Source: JAVBJV01 sp031555315
GTDB taxonomy: Bacteria > Pseudomonadota > Alphaproteobacteria > Acetobacterales > Acetobacteraceae
Direction of reading: 5' to 3'
DNA length: 64,000 bases
Assembly: GCA_031555315.1 (NCBI GenBank)
Contig: JAVBUO010000005.1
Span: forward strand, 310,001-374,000
Positions 37,003-44,965 of this stretch are shown here, in pieces. Under the pieces are notes generated by a model. That model made no database searches. It was not told where the DNA came from and was given only the letters and a program-made list of their open reading frames with translations. Within the stretch, counting starts at the first letter, position 1, and every line of letters starts with the position of its first letter. The translations under genes and the position numbers were made by a program.

Positions 37003-37040
37003 TTGGGTGGGATCACCCGGTCACGTGAAGATGTTCTAGC
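37003..37040. repeat. Palindromic repeat sharing a 29-base core with 33290-33400
   Basis: GGGTGGGATCACCCGGTCAC and the following CGTGAAGATG are identical to the second hairpin of the 33290 element in reverse orientation. The right end TTCTAG supplies the TAG stop of the secreted-protein gene at 37036, as the related element does for lldP. Confidence 0.78.
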
Positions 37041-37362
37041 GCCAGCTCAAGGCGCGCCGGCTGCAGGTTTCCACGTTCCGCGCTTCTTGTGCCCGGCCAT
37101 TGTTGTAAACGACACGCACGTCGACGTAACAACCGCCCGCGCCGGATAGGGGGATCCAGATATTCTGGCCCGACTGCAGGACATATTGCCCCAGACGGTC
37201 GTGGCCCCAGCTGCTCTGGCGGGACGACGACACGTAAAGTTCCCGGATCGTGTAGCCGCTACTGTTGATGAACGAGAAGGATGGGTTGCCTCTTTGTGCG
37301 AAGGCGTCGGCCCCACTCAAGAACAGTAGAAGTCCAAGGAGGAGAGCTGAGATACGAGTCAT
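37036..37362 (-). CDS. Small secreted protein, single YVSS-WGxDxLG domain
   Basis: 108 residues. Signal peptide about 1-22 (MTRISALLLGLLLFLSGADA), then one copy of the domain: NSSGYTIRELYVSS near 33, SSWGHDRLGQYVLQSGQ near 51, CYVDVRVVYNNG near 80 and VETCSRRALSWR at the end. It is closest to the second domain of the 36089 gene; the two probably arose by tandem duplication of a unit with promoter block, gene and terminator. Two Cys could form a disulfide. Function unknown. The TAG stop lies in a palindromic repeat. Confidence 0.8.
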   Translation of the reverse strand: MTRISALLLGLLLFLSGADAFAQRGNPSFSFINSSGYTIRELYVSSSRQSSWGHDRLGQYVLQSGQNIWIPLSGAGGCYVDVRVVYNNGRAQEARNVETCSRRALSWR

Positions 37363-37406
37363 TTTTGTACCCTTTGCAGTGCAATGCGTTTAACTCATCG
37401 GAAGGA

Positions 37407-37464
37407 AATCAACTAAAAGGAATAATACAGAAAAATTAAAATATGAAAAGATGGTAATGTAAAA
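37407..37464 (-). repeat. Conserved upstream block, copy 2
   Basis: AT-rich block 45-102 bases before the gene at 37036-37362, aligning by eye with copies at 36776-36835 and 38045-38086. A promoter is the likely content; a TATTAT hexamer read leftward is a plausible -10. Confidence 0.6.
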
Positions 37465-37600
37465 TTTAATCTTCCGCATTTTGAACGATGTCAAACCAAA
37501 ATGGTGCCTGCCGTTGCCCCGTACCTGCCATTGCCCGTACCTGCCATGACCGGTCGTATTTTCAGTTTGCCCGGCGTAATATTCGGACCGCTGAAACGAA

Positions 37601-37625
37601 AAGAGGGCCGGAAAGCGGCCCTCTT
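37601..37625 (-). terminator. Intrinsic terminator, copy 3 of the repeated hairpin
   Basis: Arms AAGAGGGCCG (37601-37610) and CGGCCCTCTT (37616-37625), loop GAAAG, with a TTTTCGTTT exit on the minus strand. It lies 25 bases after the stop of the gene at 37650-37973. Confidence 0.85.
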
Positions 37626-37649
37626 CGCGCAAGGATTGGTCCTTAAAGC

Positions 37650-37973
37650 TCAGCGCCAGTACACAGAGCCTCGGCTGCAGGTTTCCACGTTCCGCGATTC
37701 GCGATCCTGCCCGTTGGTATAGACGACACGCACGTCAACGCGGCAGCCGCCGGAACTGGGCAGGTCGATCCAAACTTCCGCGCCCGGTTGCAGAACGTCC
37801 GACCCCAAACGGTCGCTGCCCCAGGTGTTTTGTCTGGACGACGACACATAAAGCTCCAGAATCGTCTGGTTGCTGCTGTTAACGAACGAGAAGGACGGGT
37901 TGCCCTGCGCAGAGGCGTTCGAACCACCCATGAATAACAGGAACGCAATCAGAAAAGCCGAAATACGTGCCAT
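37650..37973 (-). CDS. Small secreted protein, single YVSS-WGxDxLG domain
   Basis: 107 residues from the ATG at 37973, chosen because it yields a signal peptide matching the two paralogs (MARISAFLIAFLLFMGGSNA); a longer frame from 38057 adds a non-conserved N-terminus. The domain is NSSNQTILELYVSS, NTWGSDRLGSDVLQPG, CRVDVRVVYTNG and VETCSRGSVYWR, again with two Cys. First of three leftward paralogs, each with its own upstream block and terminator, so they are separate transcription units. Export is well supported; function is not known. Confidence 0.8.
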   Translation of the reverse strand: MARISAFLIAFLLFMGGSNASAQGNPSFSFVNSSNQTILELYVSSSRQNTWGSDRLGSDVLQPGAEVWIDLPSSGGCRVDVRVVYTNGQDRESRNVETCSRGSVYWR

Positions 37974-38044
37974 TTTCAGCACTCCCCATATAAGCGACCA
38001 GCTAAATGTCCATCCCGGTCTTAGTGAAAAACGGGTTGGTTTGG

Positions 38045-38086
38045 AAAAATGATACACGAAAAACTAAACTTTAGAAAGATCATAAT
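38045..38086 (-). repeat. Conserved upstream block, copy 3
   Basis: AT-rich block 72-113 bases before the first paralog. It shares TACA.GAAAAA, TAAA.T.T and AAAGAT..TAAT with copy 2, with more divergence than between copies 1 and 2. Confidence 0.5.
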
Positions 38087-38110
38087 CTGAATTCACGCTC
38101 AGGGGGATTT

Positions 38111-39391
38111 TTAGAACGCCACTGACCCAAAAATTGCGTGCAGCGCGGCAAAAGCGGCGCCGCCGACCAGAAACCCGACCAGGGTGCCGTTGATCCGCAC
38201 ATACTGCAGATCCTTGCCGACGCGCAGTTCCAGCTTTTCAGTGACCGTGTCGGCGTCCCAGTTCGAGACGACCCCGGCGATGAAGTCGGCGATACGGGTT
38301 TGCGCCGATGGCAGCAGGGTGCCCAGCAACGTTTCGAGGGCACGTTCCAGCCGCGCGCGCGCAGCTTCGTCTTCCGCCAGCAGAGTGCCGAAATTGGCCA
38401 GAGCGTTCTGCAGCAACTGCACTGTGCGTCCATTGGGATTGGCGGCGTCCTGTTCGAGCGCGTGACGCAATCGCGCCCAGACGTCCCAGATCCAATGCTG
38501 CACGGCCTCGTGCGACATCACCCGGCGGATGGCGGCGCCGATCTCGGCGGCGCGGGCGGGGTCTTCCTCCATGCGGGCGACTTCGCGCTGCACCCATTCG
38601 TCGAAGGCGGCGCGCAGGTCCGATCCGTCGGGCGAGGTTTTCTCCAGCTCACTGTTGACGGCGCTTATCACCCGGCGGGCGATCGTCGCGCCGAGCGCCC
38701 AGCCGACCAGTTTGCCGCCCTGCTCGCGGACGCGCTCGGCGATGGCGGCCTGTAGCGCGTCCTCGCGCGCGGCCAGCGCGGTGCGCAGCCCGCTGACCAC
38801 GAAGCCGAACATGTCCTGATGCCGTCCGCCTTCCACCAGCGTGCGCAGCGCGCGCGCCACGATACGCCCGGCTGCCGGGCCACCGGCGATGCGCGGGATC
38901 AGCCGGCTGATCAGCCGGCGCGCGCGCCCGTCCTCGATACTGCCCAGCAGGCGCGGCAGCAGCGCCGCCATGCCCTCGGCGGCCGGGCGGGTGGCGCGCG
39001 GATCGGTCAGAAAGCCGCGCAGGATGCCCGCCATGTCGAGCTGGCCGAGCACGCGGCGCAGCTCGTCCGGCGTGAAGACATGGTTGGCGACGAAGCGCCC
39101 CAGCGCGCGCCCCAGACGTTCCTTCTGGCGCGGGATGATGGCGGTGTGCGGGATCGGCAGGCCCAATGGGCGGCGAAACAGGGCCGTCACCGCGAACCAG
39201 TCGGCGACGCCGCCGACAAAACCGGCCTTGGCAGCGGCCTGCAGCAGCGCGGTCGCATAAACCGGCGGCATTGCATAGGTGCCGAGCGTCAGTGCCGCCA
39301 TGCCGACCAGCAGCAGGGTTGCAGTGCAGCGATAGCGGGTCAGGGTGCGCCGGGCTTCGGCATCGGGATCTGGAATAGCGGGCATCGGCAA
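38111..39391 (-). CDS. DUF445 family membrane protein (YjiN-like)
   Basis: 426 residues, normal for the family. An N-terminal helix (about 24-48) and a short amphipathic segment precede the DUF445 hallmark GFVGGVADWFAVTALFRRPLG near residue 58 and IPHTAIIPRQKERLGRALGRFVANHVF near 80. A long Arg/Ala-rich helical region follows, and a C-terminal helix (VRINGTLVGFLVGGAAFAAL near 400) anchors the end. Function is not established. It is divergent from the zinc importer, with the candidate Zur box in the shared 169-base gap. An ATG at 39385 is an equally good start. Confidence 0.9.
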   Translation of the reverse strand: MPMPAIPDPDAEARRTLTRYRCTATLLLVGMAALTLGTYAMPPVYATALLQAAAKAGFVGGVADWFAVTALFRRPLGLPIPHTAIIPRQKERLGRALGRFVANHVFTPDELRRVLGQLDMAGILRGFLTDPRATRPAAEGMAALLPRLLGSIEDGRARRLISRLIPRIAGGPAAGRIVARALRTLVEGGRHQDMFGFVVSGLRTALAAREDALQAAIAERVREQGGKLVGWALGATIARRVISAVNSELEKTSPDGSDLRAAFDEWVQREVARMEEDPARAAEIGAAIRRVMSHEAVQHWIWDVWARLRHALEQDAANPNGRTVQLLQNALANFGTLLAEDEAARARLERALETLLGTLLPSAQTRIADFIAGVVSNWDADTVTEKLELRVGKDLQYVRINGTLVGFLVGGAAFAALHAIFGSVAF

Positions 39392-39442
39392 GGGGTAACA
39401 TACCCGGGCACTTTGCCATATGGACGGCGCAAAAAATGTAAT

Positions 39443-39455
39443 GTTATATAGTAAC
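39443..39455 (+). promoter_or_regulatory. Candidate Zur box controlling the zinc importer
   Basis: GTTATATAGTAAC, with flanking AAAATGTAAT, has the GTTA-N5-TAAC half-site arrangement of alphaproteobacterial Zur operators (consensus around ATGTTATAnTATAACAT). It lies in the gap between the DUF445 gene and the importer genes and also contains a TATAT segment usable as a -10. The regulator gene is not in the window. Confidence 0.6.
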
Positions 39456-39456
39456 T

Positions 39457-39564
39457 ATGTTGTCTCCTCTTTCCTTGGCGGCGGGCGCCGGGGCGCGGCT
39501 GCTCGTGGCGCTGATTCTGATCGCCTGTCTGCTGTTGGCGGTTCTCTGGGCGCGTGCGGCATGA
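39457..39564 (+). CDS. Possible 35-residue hydrophobic protein leading the zinc importer operon
   Basis: A 35-codon frame from an ATG directly after the Zur-like box to a TGA that overlaps the ZnuC ATG by 4 bases (ATGA at 39561-39564). The peptide has one membrane helix (ARLLVALILIACLLLAVLW) and a small polar N-terminus. There is no ribosome site, so if translated it may be from a leaderless or near-leaderless mRNA. The stop-start overlap supports it as a real, coupled frame. It could be chance, since GC-rich spacers often lack stops. Confidence 0.4.
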   Translation: MLSPLSLAAGAGARLLVALILIACLLLAVLWARAA

Positions 39565-40307
39565 CACAGGGCGCGATCCGGCTGACCGACATAACCGCGG
39601 TCTACGAACGGCATCCGGCCGTGCATCACGTGTCCGGCGAATTCGCGCCCGGATCGATGACCGCGATCGTTGGACCGAACGGGGCGGGTAAGACCACCTT
39701 GCTGAAGGTGCTGATGGGATTGCACCAGCCCAGCCATGGCCGCATCGATCGTGGCGGTCTGCAGCGCGCGCAGGTGGCATTGCTGGCGCAGGCGCAGACG
39801 ATGGAGCGGGATTTTCCGATCAGTTGTCTGGATGTGGCGATGTCGGGCGCGGTGGCGCGCATCGGCGTGCTGCGCGGGTTGGGAGGGGTGGTGCGGCACG
39901 ACGCACGGCATGCGCTGGCGGCGGTCGGTCTGGCGGGGTTCGATGCGCGGCTGGTGGGAACCCTGTCCGCCGGGCAGTTCCAACGGCTGCTGTTCGCGCG
40001 GCTGATGATGCAGGATGCGCCGGTGATCCTGCTCGACGAACCGTTCAACGCGGTCGACGAAAAGACCATGGCCGATCTGCTGAAGATCGTGCATCGCTGG
40101 CACGATGAAGGCCGCACGGTGATCGCGGTGCTGCACGATTTGGATCTGGTGCGCCGGCATTTTCCGCAGACGCTGTTGCTGGCGCGCGGTTGCATCGGCT
40201 GGGGAAAGACGGCCGATATCCTGACCCCGGGGAATTGCCGGGACGCCCAGATGATGGCCGAGGCCTGGCGCGCCAATGCCGAGATCTGTCACGAGCATGC
40301 GGCATGA
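39561..40307 (+). CDS. znuC: Zinc/manganese ABC importer ATPase
   Basis: 248 residues from the ATG at 39561; longer in-frame extensions run through the promoter region. Walker A GPNGAGKTTLLKVLMG near 35, Q-loop VALLAQAQ near 70, signature LSAGQFQRLLFARLM near 133 and Walker B VILLDEPFNAVDE near 153. The LSAGQ signature and overall size are those of metal-chelate ATPases of the ZnuC/MntB group. It energises the importer with the next two genes. The Zur-like operator upstream and the His-rich binding protein point to zinc. Confidence 0.88.
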   Translation: MTQGAIRLTDITAVYERHPAVHHVSGEFAPGSMTAIVGPNGAGKTTLLKVLMGLHQPSHGRIDRGGLQRAQVALLAQAQTMERDFPISCLDVAMSGAVARIGVLRGLGGVVRHDARHALAAVGLAGFDARLVGTLSAGQFQRLLFARLMMQDAPVILLDEPFNAVDEKTMADLLKIVHRWHDEGRTVIAVLHDLDLVRRHFPQTLLLARGCIGWGKTADILTPGNCRDAQMMAEAWRANAEICHEHAA

Positions 40308-41173
40308 GCACGTTGTACGATCTGTTGTTCGCGCCGTTCGGTTTCGGGTTCATGCGCCGGGCGCTGGTCGGCTGTTTTGCACTATCGCTGGCCGGACCGC
40401 CGCTGGGCGTGTTTCTGGTGCTGCGGCGTATGAGCCTGATGAGCGACGTGCTGCAACACGGCATCCTGCCCGGGATCGCCGCGGGTTTTCTGGTCGCCGG
40501 CCTGTCGCTGCCGGCGATGGGGATCGGCGGGTTCATCGCGGGCCTTGCCGTGGCGCTGCTCGCCGGCGTTCTGGCGCGCGCCACCGGGGGCAAGGAGGAC
40601 AGCCAGCTTGCCGCCGTCTATCTGCTGGCGCTGGCGGCGGGTGTGGCGATGATCTCGAACCAGCATGGGATCGATCTGACGCATCTGCTGTTCGGCTCGG
40701 TGCTGGGGGTCGATGACGGTGTGCTGCTGCTGATGACGGCATCCACGGCCGTCGTGCTGGTCGGACTGGCGTTCGCGTGGCGGCCGCTGGCGCTGGAAAG
40801 CTTCGACCCATCCTTCATGAAGGCGTGCGGCGCACATGGCGCTACATGGCATCTGGTGTTTCTGGCACTGGTGGTGCTGTGCGTGGTGTCGGGGTTTGCG
40901 GCGCTGGGTACGCTGATGTCAGTCGGGCTGATGATGCTGCCGGCGGTGGCCGCGCGGCACTGGGGGCGGGATCTCGGCGGGCAGGCGGTGTTCGCCGTGC
41001 TGATCGCCGTGCTCGCCTCGTTTACGGGGTTGCTGCTGTCGTTTCATGCGGATCTGCCGGCGGGGCCGGCGATCGTGCTGATGGCAGGAGGGCTATGGCT
41101 GGTATCGCTGGTATGTGGCCCGCGCGAGAGTATCGCTTCGCGTCGGCTACGCCGCTCACATTTGACTGGGTGA
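40304..41173 (+). CDS. znuB: Zinc/manganese ABC importer permease
   Basis: 289 residues from the ATG at 40304, which overlaps the ATPase stop by 4 bases. Eight to nine membrane helices of the ABC-3 family; family motifs LRRMSLMSDVLQHGILPG near 41 and HLLFGSVLGVDD near 127, and GTLMSVGLMMLPAVAARHWG near 203. It forms the channel for the metal ion across the cytoplasmic membrane. The binding-protein gene starts 3 bases after its stop. Zinc rather than manganese is inferred from the neighbours. Confidence 0.9.
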   Translation: MSTLYDLLFAPFGFGFMRRALVGCFALSLAGPPLGVFLVLRRMSLMSDVLQHGILPGIAAGFLVAGLSLPAMGIGGFIAGLAVALLAGVLARATGGKEDSQLAAVYLLALAAGVAMISNQHGIDLTHLLFGSVLGVDDGVLLLMTASTAVVLVGLAFAWRPLALESFDPSFMKACGAHGATWHLVFLALVVLCVVSGFAALGTLMSVGLMMLPAVAARHWGRDLGGQAVFAVLIAVLASFTGLLLSFHADLPAGPAIVLMAGGLWLVSLVCGPRESIASRRLRRSHLTG

Positions 41174-41176
41174 GAG

Positions 41177-42094
41177 ATGAAACGCAGATCACTGCTGCTT
41201 GCCGCTCCGCTTTTGCTGCCGGCGCGTTCGTTCGCACAGCGACGGACGCCGTTGAAAGTCGTGTCGAGTTTTTCGGTGCTGGGCGACATGGTGCGTATCG
41301 TCGGCGGCACGGCGATCGAACAGACGGTTCTGGTCGGGCCTGGCGTGGATGCCCACACCTATATGCCCACACCTGCCGACGTGGTAAAATTGAAGAATGC
41401 GGATCTGATGTTTACCGTGGGGCTGGGGTTCGAGCAGTGGTGGAGCAGGCTGGCGAACGCGGCAGGGTTTCGCGGCCGCACGGTGGTGACCAGCCGGCGG
41501 GTGCAGACGCGCCCAGCCAGTGCGTCTGACGATCATGGGCACGGTCACGACGGACATGATCATGACGGACATGTCGCCGATCCACATATCTGGCAGGACC
41601 CCACGCGGGCGCGGCAGATGGTCGAGGAAATCGCCGCCGGCCTTGCCGCGGGCGGGGCCGAGGTCACCGACGCTGCGCGCCATTTTTCAGATGGCATCGC
41701 GGAACAGGAGGCCGCCATCGTACGCATGCTGGCACCCATTCCGCGCGCGCAGCGCCGGGTCGTCACCACGCATGATGCGTTTGCCTATTTCGGGGAACGC
41801 TTCGGTGTGGATTTCATCGCCGCGCAGGGCATCAGCACCGAAGCCGAACCTTCGGCCGCCCAGGTCGCGCAGTTGATCCGCCAGATCCGCGAACAGCATA
41901 TCCGTGCGGTGTTCATCGAGACCCTAGGCGGCAACCGCGTGCTGGAACAGGTGGCGCGCGAAGCAGGTGTGACCGTCGGCGGACGGCTGTTTTCCGACAC
42001 GCTGGGGCCGCCCGGCACGCCGGCCGACACCTATCTTGGTTTACTGCGCACCAACGCCACGGCGATTGCCACGGCATTGGGCGCGGGCAGATAA
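41177..42094 (+). CDS. znuA: Zinc ABC importer periplasmic binding protein
   Basis: 305 residues. Signal peptide 1-20 with twin arginines (MKRRSLLLAAPLLLPARSFA). Metal ligands of the cluster A-I family are visible: His60 (GVDAHTYMPTP), His137 (DPHIWQDP), a third His near 200 (VVTTHDAFAYF) and an acidic residue near 275. A His/Asp-rich loop (about 118-132, DDHGHGHDGHDHDGH) sits between the first two ligands and is characteristic of zinc-specific ZnuA, where it collects zinc. Last gene of the importer operon. Confidence 0.93.
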   Translation: MKRRSLLLAAPLLLPARSFAQRRTPLKVVSSFSVLGDMVRIVGGTAIEQTVLVGPGVDAHTYMPTPADVVKLKNADLMFTVGLGFEQWWSRLANAAGFRGRTVVTSRRVQTRPASASDDHGHGHDGHDHDGHVADPHIWQDPTRARQMVEEIAAGLAAGGAEVTDAARHFSDGIAEQEAAIVRMLAPIPRAQRRVVTTHDAFAYFGERFGVDFIAAQGISTEAEPSAAQVAQLIRQIREQHIRAVFIETLGGNRVLEQVAREAGVTVGGRLFSDTLGPPGTPADTYLGLLRTNATAIATALGAGR

Positions 42095-42241
42095 ACACAC
42101 ACGGTTAAAGACGGTTCAAGGCTGCGCTGGTGTGAGTCGTCTGGCGGTGCTTGCCGAGAAACCGGTGCACAACGAACATCGGTTCGTGAGCATCGAAAGC
42201 ACTGCCAGACGGTCGCGCCAGACACATTGCCAAACGCTCTT

Positions 42242-42724
42242 TTAGCGCTGGCCGAACAATCCGTTCAGCAGTGAGGCCAACTGGTCCTGCCCGGCGGCGG
42301 GCGCGTTCTGTGGCGGCACTTGGCCATCCGGGGTCAGCCGGTCGATCACCTGCGGCAATGCCTGGCTCAGTACTGCCAGCAGCGCGTTCGGGTCGGTGCC
42401 GGCCTGCTGCGCCCAGGAACTGATCTGGTTCGGGTCCAGCGCCCGCTGAAGGTCTTCGGGGCTGACCGGCATATTCTGGCCTTTGGAAACCCAGGACTGC
42501 ATGTGCTGCCCGAGGCCGGCCTGCTGGAACTGCTGGAACAGCTCGCCCAGCCCGCCCATGCCACCACTTATGGCGCCACCCGCTCCTTGCTGTGTGCCAC
42601 CGCCGCCCAGCAGTTGCCCCAGTATGTTGTTCAGCGGACTGTTTGCCGCACCGGCCTGTCCCTGTGTGCCGCCCAGCATATTTTGCAATGCGGCATTGGC
42701 GATTTGCCCGAGGATACCACTCAT
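42242..42724 (-). CDS. YidB-like / DUF937 family protein
   Basis: 160 residues. The N-terminus MSGILGQIANAALQNMLGG and the Gly/Gln-rich linker (about 35-60) precede the conserved helical part GLGELFQQFQQAGLGQHMQSW, SWVSKGQNMPVSPEDLQRAL and LLAVLSQALPQVIDRLTPDG, which match the YidB/DUF937 pattern. No signal peptide. Function is unknown; the low-complexity segment suggests oligomerisation. The ATG has a GGAGACTC sequence upstream. Single-gene unit divergent from the alcohol dehydrogenase gene. Confidence 0.88.
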   Translation of the reverse strand: MSGILGQIANAALQNMLGGTQGQAGAANSPLNNILGQLLGGGGTQQGAGGAISGGMGGLGELFQQFQQAGLGQHMQSWVSKGQNMPVSPEDLQRALDPNQISSWAQQAGTDPNALLAVLSQALPQVIDRLTPDGQVPPQNAPAAGQDQLASLLNGLFGQR

Positions 42725-42803
42725 TTTGAGTCTCCATCACTTGACCTGGAACTTAGCCACGTGTCGTCTACGGGTCCAACATATAACACAATGGAGGAAG
42801 GAG

Positions 42804-43865
42804 ATGCGCGCGTATGCGGTGGTCGAGACTGGAAAGCCTCTACAGGAACTTGAAATACCGACACCTATTCCTATCGGCGAACAGGTTCTGCTCGAGGTAA
42901 CACACGCCGGTGTCTGTCATTCCGACATCCATATCTGGGAAGGCGGCTACGATCTGGGATCGCGGGGGCGTTTGTCGCTGGCCGATCGCGGTCTGAAACT
43001 GCCGGTAACGATGGGGCACGAGATCGTCGGCAAGGTGGTGGCGTATGGTCCCGATGCGAAGGGCGTCGCCAAGGGGGACTGGCGCGTGGTGTTCCCGTGG
43101 CTCGGGTGCGGTACCTGTGAACGCTGTCTCGCCGAAGAAGACAATATGTGTCTGACCTCGAAGTCGCTGGGGGTTTATCAGAGCGGTGGCTATGCGACGC
43201 ACGTGCTGGTGCCGGCGGTGCGGCATCTGATGGCGTTCGACGGAATCGACCCGGCCGTTGCCGCGACCTACGCGTGTTCGGGGCTGACCGTTTACAGCGC
43301 CATCAGCAAGGTCATGCCGATGAAACCGGATGAGCCGATCGTCCTGGTCGGCGCCGGCGGGCTGGGGCTGAATGCGATCGCCATCTTAAAGGCGCTCGGT
43401 CATCGCAATACCGTCGTGGTCGACGTGTCGGCCGACAAACGCGCCGGCGCTTTGAAAGCCGGCGCAACCAAGGCGGTCGACGGCAGCGGCGAAGGGGTGA
43501 CCGAGCGGATCGTCGCCGCCTGCGGCGGGCAGGCGAAAGCGGTGATCGATCTGGTGAACGGCACCGCGACGGCGCGCTTCGCATTCGATGCACTGACGAA
43601 GGGTGGCAAGCTCGTGCAGGTCGGGCTGTTCGGCGGCGAGCTCAATCTGCCGCTGCCGCTGATGGCGACCCGCGCGCTGACGGTGCAGGGAAGTTATGTC
43701 GGCAACCCGAAGGAATTACGTGCCTTGCTGAAACTGGCGCAGACCAAAGGGGTCGATAAGCTGCCGGTTGAACTTCTGCCGCTGGAGCAAGCGAATGCGG
43801 CACTGATGCGGCTGCGCGACGGGAAGGTCAGCGGCCGTCTCGTGCTGACGGCGCAGGCCGCCTGA
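42804..43865 (+). CDS. Zinc-dependent alcohol dehydrogenase (medium-chain)
   Basis: 353 residues from the ATG at 42804, chosen for the GGAGGAAGGAG site directly upstream. Catalytic zinc ligands are in GVCHSDIHIW near 36 and the MGHEIVG segment near 71; the structural zinc is held by CGTCERCLAEEDNMC near 99-113. The NAD(P) Rossmann motif is VGAGGLGLNAIAI near 182. It oxidises an alcohol or reduces an aldehyde in the cytoplasm. The substrate cannot be inferred from the neighbours; acetic-acid bacteria carry several such enzymes. A terminator follows 24 bases after the stop. Confidence 0.93.
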   Translation: MRAYAVVETGKPLQELEIPTPIPIGEQVLLEVTHAGVCHSDIHIWEGGYDLGSRGRLSLADRGLKLPVTMGHEIVGKVVAYGPDAKGVAKGDWRVVFPWLGCGTCERCLAEEDNMCLTSKSLGVYQSGGYATHVLVPAVRHLMAFDGIDPAVAATYACSGLTVYSAISKVMPMKPDEPIVLVGAGGLGLNAIAILKALGHRNTVVVDVSADKRAGALKAGATKAVDGSGEGVTERIVAACGGQAKAVIDLVNGTATARFAFDALTKGGKLVQVGLFGGELNLPLPLMATRALTVQGSYVGNPKELRALLKLAQTKGVDKLPVELLPLEQANAALMRLRDGKVSGRLVLTAQAA

Positions 43866-43889
43866 GGGGCTGCAGACCGAAGGCGCGCG

Positions 43890-43924
43890 GGCCGGCCCGG
43901 AAACACCATGCGGGCCGGCCTTTT
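43890..43924 (+). terminator. Intrinsic terminator after the alcohol dehydrogenase gene
   Basis: Arms GGCCGGCCCG (43890-43899) and CGGGCCGGCC (43911-43920), 11-base loop, then TTTT at 43921-43924. Confidence 0.88.
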
Positions 43925-43999
43925 CCACGGCGACAGGGCGACAGAGGGGACGTGCTGGCGTATAGGCAGTGGGGACGGCACCGTCGGATGGAGAAGGGT

Positions 44000-44914
44000 A
44001 TGCGTCCTGGTATGGGGTTCGATCTGCAGGGGCATCGCGGCGCGCGCGGGCTGTTTCCTGAAAACACCCTGGAAGGGTTTCGCGACACGATCGCGCTCGG
44101 GGTCAACACGATCGAAATCGACGTGACCCTGGCTGGCGACGGCGTGGTGGTGATCCATCACGATCCGACGATCAGCCCGAACACTGCACGCGACCAGAAC
44201 GGGCGGTTCCTGTCGGAACGTGGCCCGGCGATCCGTGCGCTGACCTTCGAGGATCTGCAGCGCTACGACATCGGCCGTCTGAACCCGGCGACGGAATACG
44301 CCCGGCTGTATCCGCACCAGCAGGGGCGCGACGGGGTGCGCATTCCCACGCTGACCGATCTGCTGCAGCTCGATTCCCGGATCTGGCTGAACATCGAGCT
44401 GAAGACCTTCCCGCCCGGCGCGGGGCCGCTGGGTGCGGATCAGGCGCCGCCCGGACCGGAAGTGGCCGACGCGGTTCTGGAACTGGTCGATCGTATGGGG
44501 GCGCTGGAGCGGGTAACGATCCAGTCCTTCGACTGGACCGGCGTGCGCCGCGCCGCCCAGACTCACCCGCAGGTGCACCGCGCCTACCTGACCGAGGCGA
44601 AGACCGTGCAGGAGTCCCGCCTGTGGTGGGGGGGCGTGGCGGTCGAGGACTTCGCCGGATCGGTGCCGCGCGCCATCAAGGCCGAAGGCGGAGAATCGTG
44701 GTCGGCGCAGTACGCGCCCCTGAGCCGTGAACAGATCGAAGAAGCCCATGCGCTGGGGGTGGGCGTGACACCGTGGACGGTGAACGAACAGGCGGACATG
44801 GACCGGCTGATCGGCTGGGGGGTGGATGGCCTGATTACCGACCGCCCCGATATCGCGCGCGCGGTCATCCGCGAGCGCCGGATGCCGCTGCCGGAAGCGC
44901 GAGTTGCGGGCTGA
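44000..44914 (+). CDS. Glycerophosphodiester phosphodiesterase (GlpQ/UgpQ type)
   Basis: 304 residues from the ATG at 44000, chosen because GGAG lies 6 bases upstream; an ATG at 43988 would add four residues. The catalytic motifs are clear: QGHRGARGLFPENTLEGF near 8, EIDVTLAGDGVVVIHHDPT near 33 and the later NIELKTFPPG near 130, giving the His/Glu/Asp/Lys set of the TIM-barrel family. There is no signal peptide, so the form is cytoplasmic. It hydrolyses glycerophosphodiesters to glycerol-3-phosphate and an alcohol. A bidirectional terminator lies between it and accA. Confidence 0.92.
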   Translation: MRPGMGFDLQGHRGARGLFPENTLEGFRDTIALGVNTIEIDVTLAGDGVVVIHHDPTISPNTARDQNGRFLSERGPAIRALTFEDLQRYDIGRLNPATEYARLYPHQQGRDGVRIPTLTDLLQLDSRIWLNIELKTFPPGAGPLGADQAPPGPEVADAVLELVDRMGALERVTIQSFDWTGVRRAAQTHPQVHRAYLTEAKTVQESRLWWGGVAVEDFAGSVPRAIKAEGGESWSAQYAPLSREQIEEAHALGVGVTPWTVNEQADMDRLIGWGVDGLITDRPDIARAVIRERRMPLPEARVAG

Positions 44915-44920
44915 GTTTAA

Positions 44921-44956
44921 ATAAAAACCGTAATATGTTGATATTACGGTTTTTAT
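44921..44956. terminator. Bidirectional intrinsic terminator, glycerophosphodiesterase and accA
   Basis: A perfect 16-bp stem ATAAAAACCGTAATAT (44921-44936) and complement (44941-44956), loop GTTG, with A-run and T-run on both sides. It serves both convergent genes. Confidence 0.94.
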
Positions 44957-44965
44957 AAATCGAAA

